From NCBI GenBank assembly GCA_013339895.1, contig JABACO010000003.1:13424365-13488364 (forward strand): DNA of 64,000 bases, read 5' to 3'. Source of the DNA: Ephydatia muelleri. Its lineage: Eukaryota > Porifera > Demospongiae > Spongillida > Spongillidae. The notes below the pieces were generated by a model that saw only the letters and a list, made by a program, of their open reading frames with translations, made no database searches and was not told the origin of the DNA. The translations under genes and the position numbers were made by a program. Positions within the stretch are counted from its first letter, which is position 1. Every line of letters starts with the position of its first letter. Shown here in pieces: positions 40,101-49,100 of this stretch.

Positions 40101-43100
40101 GTCATGGTCACCCACTCCATTACGGGTAAGAGATTATACATTGCATTGTGATGACGGCATGTTTCATCATTACTTTTCTGCTAAAGCCATTGACGGGAAA
40201 GACTACATTGGTGGCAATTTCACACTCGTCTTCACATCTGGACAATCGGCTATTGGAAACATGTTGCAGTGCATCGATCTGGTCTTAATTGATGACCACG
40301 AGTTTGAAAACGAGGAACGCCTTTTCATTGCGTTAAACTCAACTTCGGAATTTGCTTCGGTTGTGAGAATATCACCTGCAAAGAAAGAACTTCTTCTATT
40401 GATCAATGAAATCCCAACTACTGACAGTATGTGTAAAACAGTTATGAAGGGTGATGAATTATTATGTTCTCTATCAGTTATTCAGATTGGAATGAAGGAA
40501 TCATTTTACCAAGCAGTAGAAGGAAAGACATCATATGTTACAATCTGTGCGGTCCTGTATCAGGGAGCACTGGCACGTGACTTGACAGTGATGCTGACGG
40601 TTCTCAACAGCACTGTAGGAGACACAGGTACAGTATTGATGATTTCAATTACGTAGCGATGACTATGGAAATATGTTTGTACCCCACCAGCAATTTCGGG
40701 ACATGACTACATCCTGCAATCCCAGACCCTTACCTTCGTGTACGATGAATCGAACAACATCAGCAGCACTCCTTGTGTGAATGTGACCATACTGGACGAT
40801 CATTTTCCCGATAATGACCTTTATGTTACCCTCGGACTCTCGGTGGCTTCTAATGACAGCAGTGATGTCTTTTTAGGACCAGGAAAGAATCAGACCACAA
40901 TAAAGATTTTAGATGATGATCATGGTATGTGCACGAAGAGGTGTGAGTCGTTATACCAGTATACATGTGCAACATCATTGCATATGTATCTCACGATCAA
41001 AGTTCACTGATCAAGTGCTACTTCCTATAAGTGAATAGTGTGCACAGACGCTTCCCTCAAATTCTGTTTCAATGCACGAATGCATCTCCAGATATTGGTG
41101 TTTTTGCCTTCATGTGTGCAAATTTGTATAGAGAACACACTTTATTTTCGTTTGGTTTCCCATCATATGCACGCCAAATATCCTATTAACATTGCAAAGC
41201 CTTTAAGATTGTGTACATATAAACAATTTGTTTACAAGGTTCAATTATCTTGCACACCTCAGGAATCTTGGTTGGATTTGATGAGCGTTTTGTTCAAGTG
41301 ACAGAGGCGATTAACAATTCCATCAACATTTGTGGATTTGTGAGAAGCTTGACTGGAATATGGAAAAGCAACCTTTCAGCAATAGTCGTGGTTGTCAACA
41401 GCACAGCAAAAGGTTTGTTCTGCTTCCATGTGAATCCCATCATACGATTAAATATCGCCAGTTTGCATGTTGAGTTGCATGGGCAGAGGTTTATTCAACA
41501 AAAATCAGTTTACATATTGCAATCTTCAGTAAATGCTACTTGTGATTCGTTCAAATAGAATTCATTGCTACTGTATATCCAGTCCAACAATTTTTCAGGA
41601 TTGGTTAACTATGTGCGGTCAGCAATGAGCTCAGGAAGAGTGCAAGACTACTTTAGGGCTACAATGATACATTGGTTCTAGTACCATGTTATAAAGTGTA
41701 TCAATCATGTTGCAGATATGGAGGACTACATCATTCCAAGTGATGCAATTACATTTTCGTCGTGGACCAGTTCGGAAAGCACGAGATGGTGTGTCAACAT
41801 CTTGATTATTGACGACAACACTGTTGAAGACTTGGAACAGTTGACACTGGAATTAGTGTCTACCAATCCTCTTGTCACTGTTCAGGAGAACTTTTCGTTG
41901 GTCACAGTGAACATAACTGAACAACCTACCGATTGTAAGTGGAGACATAAAATGCCAAACCATGTGCTTTCCACCATGTATCTTGTTATGCACTTTACGT
42001 ATAGAGCATGCTGGCATTCAATCACCGTACTCTCTCCATCCAGATGTTGTAATAGAAATGCAGTACTCGTCATTGAGCGTCATTGAGAGCAATTCTACCG
42101 TAACAGTGTGCGCTGTGATCACCAGTGGCATTCTGGGGAAAAATGTAACAGTTGTCATGGTCACCCACTCCATTACGGGTAAGAGATTGTACATTGCATT
42201 GTGATGACGGCATGCTTCATCATTACTTTTCTGCTAAAGCATTTGACGGGAAAGACTACATTGGTGGCAATTTCACACTCGTCTTCGCATCTGGACAATC
42301 GGCAATTGGAATCAATTTGCAGTGCATCGATCTGGTCTTAATTGATGACCACGAGTTTGAAAACGAGGAACGCCTTTTCATTGTGTTAAACTCAACTCCG
42401 GAATTTGCTTCAGTTGTGAGAATATCACCCGCAAAGAAAGAACTTCTTGTACTGATAAAAGAAATCCCAACTACTGACAGTAAGTATAAAACAGTTATCA
42501 AGGGTGATGAGTTATTATGTTCTCTATCAGTTATTCAGATTGGAATGAAGGAATCATTTTACCGAGCAGTAGAAAAAGAGACACCATTTGTTACAATCTG
42601 TGCGGTCCTGTATCAGGGAGCATTGGCACGTGACTTGACAGTGATGCTGACGGTTCTCAACAGCACTGTAGGAGACACAGGTACTGTATTGATGATTTCA
42701 ATTAGGTAGCGGCTGCTATGGAAGTATGTTTGTACCCCACCAGCAATTTCGGGACGTGACTACATCCTGCAATCCCAGACCCTTACCTTCGTGTACGATG
42801 AATCGAACAACATCAGCAGCACTCCTTGTGTGAATGTGACCATACTAGACGATTACTTTCCCGAGAATGACCTATATGTTTCCCTTGGACTATTGGTGGC
42901 CTCTAATGACAGCAGTGATGTATTTGTTGGACCAGGAAAGAATCAGACCACAATAAAGATTTTGGATGATGATCATGGTATGTGCTCGAACGAAGAGTTG
43001 GTATTTGTTATACATGTACATCATCATTGCCTACGTATTATCACGATAAACGTTCACTGATCAAGTGCTACTTGCTATACGTGAATTGTGTGCGCGACGC

Positions 43101-46100
43101 TTCCCTCAGATTCTGTTGCAACCCACGAATGCATGTCCAGATTTTGGTATTTTTGCCTTCATGTGTGCAAAATTGTATAGAGAACGCCCTTTTTCTCGTT
43201 TGGTTTCCCATCATATGCACGCCAAATGTCCTATTAATATTGCAAAGTGTTTAGGCGGTTCATATATCCCACACACCGCAGGAATATTGGTTGGATTTGA
43301 TGAGCGTTTTGTTCAAGTGACAGAGGCGATAAACAATTCCATCAACATTTGTGGATTTTTGAGAAGCTTGACTGGAATATGGAAAAGTAACCTTTCAGCA
43401 ATACTCGTGGTTGTCAACAGCACAGCTAAAGGTTTGTTCCACTTGCATGTGAATCCCATCATACGATTAAGTATCGCCAGTTTGCATGTTGAGTTGCATG
43501 GGCAGAAGTTTATTCAACAAAAATCAGTTTACATATTGCAATCTTCAGTAAATGCTACTTGTGATTCATTCAAATAGAAAGGTCTTATTATGAGGTGACA
43601 GAGGGTGAGGCAAAAAATATTGCTATATCCAGTCCAGCTAGTTGTCTGGTTTGGTTAGCTTATACCTAAACATATAAGTGCAGACAGCAATGAGCTTAGG
43701 AATCGTGCAAGACTACTTTAGGGCTACAATAATACATAGGTTCTAGTACCATGTTATTAAGTGTATCAATCATGTTTTAGGTATGGAGGACTACATCATT
43801 CCAAGTGATGCAATTACATTTTGGTCGTGGACCAGTCCGGAAAGCACGAGATGGTGTGTCAACATCTTGATTATTGACGACAACATTGTTGAAGACTCGG
43901 AACAGTTGACACTGGAATTAGTGTCTACGAATCCTCTTGTCACGGTTCAGGAGAACTTTTCACTGGTCACAGTGAACATAACTGAGCAACCTACCGATTG
44001 TAAGTGGGGACATAAAATGCCAAATCACGTGCTTTCCACGTCATACCTTGTTATGCACTTTACGTATAGAGCATTCCGGCAATCAATCACCATGTTCTCT
44101 CCATCCAGATGTTGTAATAGAAATGCAGTACTTGTCGTTGAGCATCAGCGAAAACAATTCCTACGCAACAGTGTGCGCTGTGATCACCAGTGGCATTCTG
44201 GGGAAAAATGTAACAGTTGTCATGGTCACCCACTCCATCACGGGTAAGAGATGATACATTGCATTGTGATGACGGCTATGCTTCATCATTACGTCTCTGC
44301 TAAAGCCATTGACAGGAAAGACTATGTTGGTGGCATTTTCACGCTCGTCTTCACATCTGGACAATCGGCAGTTGGAAACAATTTGCAGTGCATCGATCTG
44401 GTCTTAATTGATGACCACGAGTTTGAAAATGAGGAACATCTTTCCATTACGTTAATCTCAACTTCAGAATTTGCTTCGGTTGTGAGAATATCACCCATAA
44501 AGAAAGAACTTCTTGTACTGATAATAGAAATCCCAACTACTGACAGTAAGTATAAAACAGTTATCAAGGGTGATGAGTTATTGTGTTCTCTATCAGTTAT
44601 TCAGATTGGAATGAAGGAATCATTTTACCAAGCAGTAGAAGGAGAGACACCATTTGTTACAATCTGTGCGGTCCTGTATCAGGGAGCACTGGCACGTGAC
44701 TTGACAGTGATGCTGACGGTTCTCAACAGCACTGTTGGAGACACAGGTACGGTATTGATGATTTCAATTACTTAGCGATGACTATGGAAATATGTTTGTA
44801 CCCCACCAGCAATTTCGGGACATGACTACGTACTGCAATCCCAGACCCTCACCTTCATGTACGATGAATCGAACAACATCAGCAGCACTCCTTGTGTGAA
44901 TGTGACCATACTGGACGATCATTTTCCCGAGAATGACCTATATGTTACTCTTGGACTCTCGGTGGCTTCTAATGACAGCAATGATGTCTTTGTAGGACCA
45001 GGAAAGAATCAGACCACAGTAAAGATTTTGGATGATGATCATGGTATGTAGATGAAGTTGTGCGATTATTTTATAAAGAAATGCATGTAATGTGCCATGA
45101 TTTTGCAATATTATCATGAAGCCAAAGTCAGTATTTGGTATTTCATAAATAAAACCGACTATATTTTAGGATGTCAGTTCGAAGTCAGAGTTCTTCATAG
45201 CTTTGTTTACTGTGTTGAAAGCATTAAATACTATTTGATCACATAATCGTTAACGAGTGTAGAGAATTACTTTGTTGAATAGTTTTGTGCTCTTGTTATT
45301 GTATATATTATCGATGTATCATGACAGGAATCATAGTTGGATTCAGAGATCCTTTTTTGAAGTGACAGAAGGTGTGAATATGAGCATAAACATTTGTGGA
45401 TTTTTGAACAGTCAGACTGGAGTTTGGAAGAATAATCTTACTGCTATTATTGTTGCGAAAAGTGGTACAGCAAAAGGTTGGGCACAATATGCTTATGCGT
45501 ATTTTAAATTGTAAGTGTGTTTTTTTTTTTTGATATTAAGAAATGTAATAGTACATGTACACCTCTAATATATTGTTCTTTATTTTGAATTGTATAATTT
45601 TAGTTACTGATTGCCACAAATTTAGGTGTTGAAATTTAACTTTGTCTTGTATCTTGACAATTGTTGTCTAACTAATCCATTTATTATTGAAGTCTGAATA
45701 TGATGTATTATTTGAATGTTGTGTTTATATGTCGTTTCTCAGAATTTGAAGACTATTATCTACCAAACAATGTGATAACCTTTGCATCGTGGTCCAGTCT
45801 GGGAGGACGACAATGGTGCTTTCCTGTTTCCATCTTTGATGACAAACTGCTTGAAAATTCAGACCAATTAATGTTTCAAATAGTCTCTACTAATCCTCTT
45901 GTAGTCGTCGAAGGAAATTCTTCAACCGCAACAATCAACATTAAAGAAGATATAGACGATTGTAGGTTTAAGTAATGAGTGTTATATTATATTAATCAAA
46001 ACAAATTAAGTATTTTTTTATTCTCGTGTTATATTTTCATTTTCCCCCCAGATATTGAAGTTCAGATGCAATATCCGTCTATTACTGTTGGCGAAGTAAA

Positions 46101-49100
46101 CTCTGTGGCAAAGTTGTGTGCTGTAATCTCTGTTGGTGCAGTAGGGGAAAATGTAACAGTGGTTTTGCAAACACACTCTATAACTGGTATGTTCACACTG
46201 TGGTTAATCTGCGTTCTACTGATCCAAATCTGTCCTTAGCAATTGATGGGAAAGACTACATTGGTGGCACTTTTACACTCATGTTTATACCAGGACAGTC
46301 AGCTTCTAGCAACAATCTGATATGTGTCAATCTCACCATACTCAATGATTATTTATTGGAATACAATGAGACCTTTATTGTTACACTAAACTCAACACAG
46401 CAGGATTCTAATTATATCAGAATATCAACTATTCAGAACATTACACTGGTAACAATTATTGAAGATCCTCAAGATGGTATGTTAGTTAGTTCAGTAATAG
46501 TAATTGCATAACTTTGCTTTTAAATCAGCCATTCAGATTGGAATGACAAAGACATATGTTGAAGTTGTAGATGGTGAGCAAAGCTATGTGCCGATTTGTG
46601 CAGTGATTTTAAAAGGAGAGCTGGGGCATGATGTAATGGTGGAGCTTTCAATTCTGGACACTAGTTTAGGCACTAAAGGTATGCACTTCTTAATTAAACA
46701 GCATGGTGTCATTCTACTCCATTACGCTCTTCCAGGAGTAGACTATTTTCTGAAGTTGCACACACTCACATTTACAAAAGGAGAGTCTGCTGATGCAAAC
46801 AGCACACATTGTGTGAATGTAACCCTCATTGATGATGAGATACCTAAGAATGAGGAGTATTTTGTCATTGGCCTATCACCAGTGCCAGTTGACAGTGTTG
46901 TAACTGTGATTGTTTCAGATAAAAATGAAACCATTGTTGCAGTTATGGATGATGACCATGGTATGTCATTGTACACTGTATGGTGCGGTGCTATCATAGT
47001 ATTTACATTATCCTTACTTGTGGAGTCTAGATAGTTATGTGCAAATCAAATTTCATTGACCTGCAATTTATAAAGTAGCTTCATGATCATTATTAGTCCT
47101 ACTAAGTTATCCTTTTTATATTTCATTACATGCACTATGTTATGTTGTTCAGTTATGTGCCTAAGTGCATGTGCATGTACTAATGTGTCCATAAGGAGAC
47201 AGAAATGAAAATCTAGATGACTTGTGAATTAGCATACAAGAGTGAGGTGTGAATTGATTTCATCATAGATTGTTAATCACTCATAGATAATAATCTTCAC
47301 ACATCTAGCAGTGTATTCAAAAGCAAATAGCCAAATATGCTAGTGACCAACTTTATTTATTCTTTCTTGCACTACTGACCCAAACATTGTTCTAATTATT
47401 AAAATCTTAAGATGTCATCCCTTTAATTCTATATTTTAATGGCAACCCCACTTGGCTGTTGATTTCATATTTGTATTTTACAGAATTTACAATAGGAATG
47501 CAGTACAGGTATTACACAGCAAATGAGAAGACAGGCAGTGTCACAATTTGTGTTATTGTCATGGACACAACCACTGCCATAAGGGGCATCATCAACATCA
47601 CCATATCCACAAATGGAACAGCTACAGGTGGATGAGGCTCTGAAGAATTATCTGTAGTAAACTGAACGTCTTCTTTTCTTTTCTATAGCTGGATCTGACT
47701 ATATCATTCCACATACAATATCAATTGACAGTACATATGCAGTGATTGGTAACATTTTTTGCCTTAATGCAACCATTCTGGATGACTTTACTGTTGAATA
47801 CGATGAGTACTTCATTGTTTTCATTGCTGTGCAAAACCAGAGTCGTGTTAATGTGATATCTAATTATTCTACATCAGTTGTGACAGTTACGGAAGATATT
47901 ATGGACTGTGAGTTCTGTTAAAGTGACTTAATCATTTACACTCCCTGACTAGAAAAGGAACATTAAGTGCAATGGCATATCTCAGTCAAAAGACATGCTT
48001 TACTACAGCTATGATCATAACCTTAAGTATTAATGACACATGTATTATCTTCATTTTGTTGAACTTTACATATGTAGCTGAAATTGTAAAGTATTAGAAA
48101 TCATATGCTTCACTAATCACTCAGGTGTATCTTATTGTGCATTGTTAAATGAAAACAATGGGCACTGGCTACAACTGCTTACTTTCAATTAATTCAATCA
48201 ATCTAGTATAAATGTATATGCACATTATTATTTAACCCATATCATATGTTAACAACACATGCACATGTGCTGTTCACCTAATGTGTTTTATTTATTTATT
48301 TGCTTATTAATCTTCCTAGACGTCAACATAGGTTTCAGGCAATCCGAATACACTGTTTATGACTGGATCAATAGCACAGTTCAAATATGTATCTGGCTAT
48401 CTATGGGTGTTTTGGAGAGGAATGTTACTATCACTGTAGGTACAGAAACAGCTCACAATACAACAGGTACATTTGATCACTTTTCAGATAAAAATTTCAA
48501 TTTTTAATTCATCTATCTTTCTCTGTCTTAGCTGTTCCAGGTGTAAACTATTTACCTTTGTCCAAAAATCTAACTTTTTCGCCAAATGAATCTACTATGT
48601 TATACATAAGTTTGACTATCCTTGTTGATCACAACTCTGCAGAAAAAATGTTGACCTTATCTATCAGTACAGAAGATCAAGCTGTTCACGTGACACTGAA
48701 CAGGACAGTTATCAAAATTCAGAGCCAAAGTAAGCTGAGATGAATGAAATTATTTTTTGTGCCAAATTCTGGATTTAGATGTGGCACAATTTTATGTAAT
48801 TATTGTTATTTGCAGCACAACCCCCGGCAGCTTTAACACCACGAACAGCAGTTATTGCAGTCACAATTTGGATGCTGTTGCTTCTGTTATGCTGTTTGAT
48901 GTGTTTATTCTGTTGCCTGCTTTGGAGGAAGAGACAGAAAAAGCGCAAAAAAGTTGCACAAGAAGGTAAAGCCATTTGTAACATTGCAGTGACAGATCAT
49001 AATTCTACATGCCTAACAGGTCAGAGAAATGAAGTGGATCCCATTATTATCCATGAGATAAAGAGAAACAAAGTCGGGATCGAATTACTTCCAATCCATA

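Larger units (their letters stand above)
18232..45043 (+). repeat. Tandem array: eleven copies of a ~2.06-kb, six-exon, three-domain module
   Basis: Successive a exons start at 18232, 25566, 27643, 29295, 31404, 33507, 35570, 37619, 39663, 41716 and 43781, spacing about 2.04-2.11 kb. The exceptions are a 1.65-kb step (deletion in U2) and a 7.33-kb step (5.27-kb retroelement in U0). Exon lengths are constant at 219, 135, 240, 150, 234 and 150 nt (a-f), and introns are conserved too. Both exons and introns are near-identical, which indicates recent unequal crossing-over and/or gene conversion. Copy number in the genome may differ from this assembly. Confidence 0.97.

Noticed and set aside
18232..45043. 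CRISPR-like or satellite explanation for the tandem repeats
   Set aside because: Units are 2 kb, contain conserved splice sites and open, constrained exons. They are coding modules, not short spaced repeats or satellite DNA.
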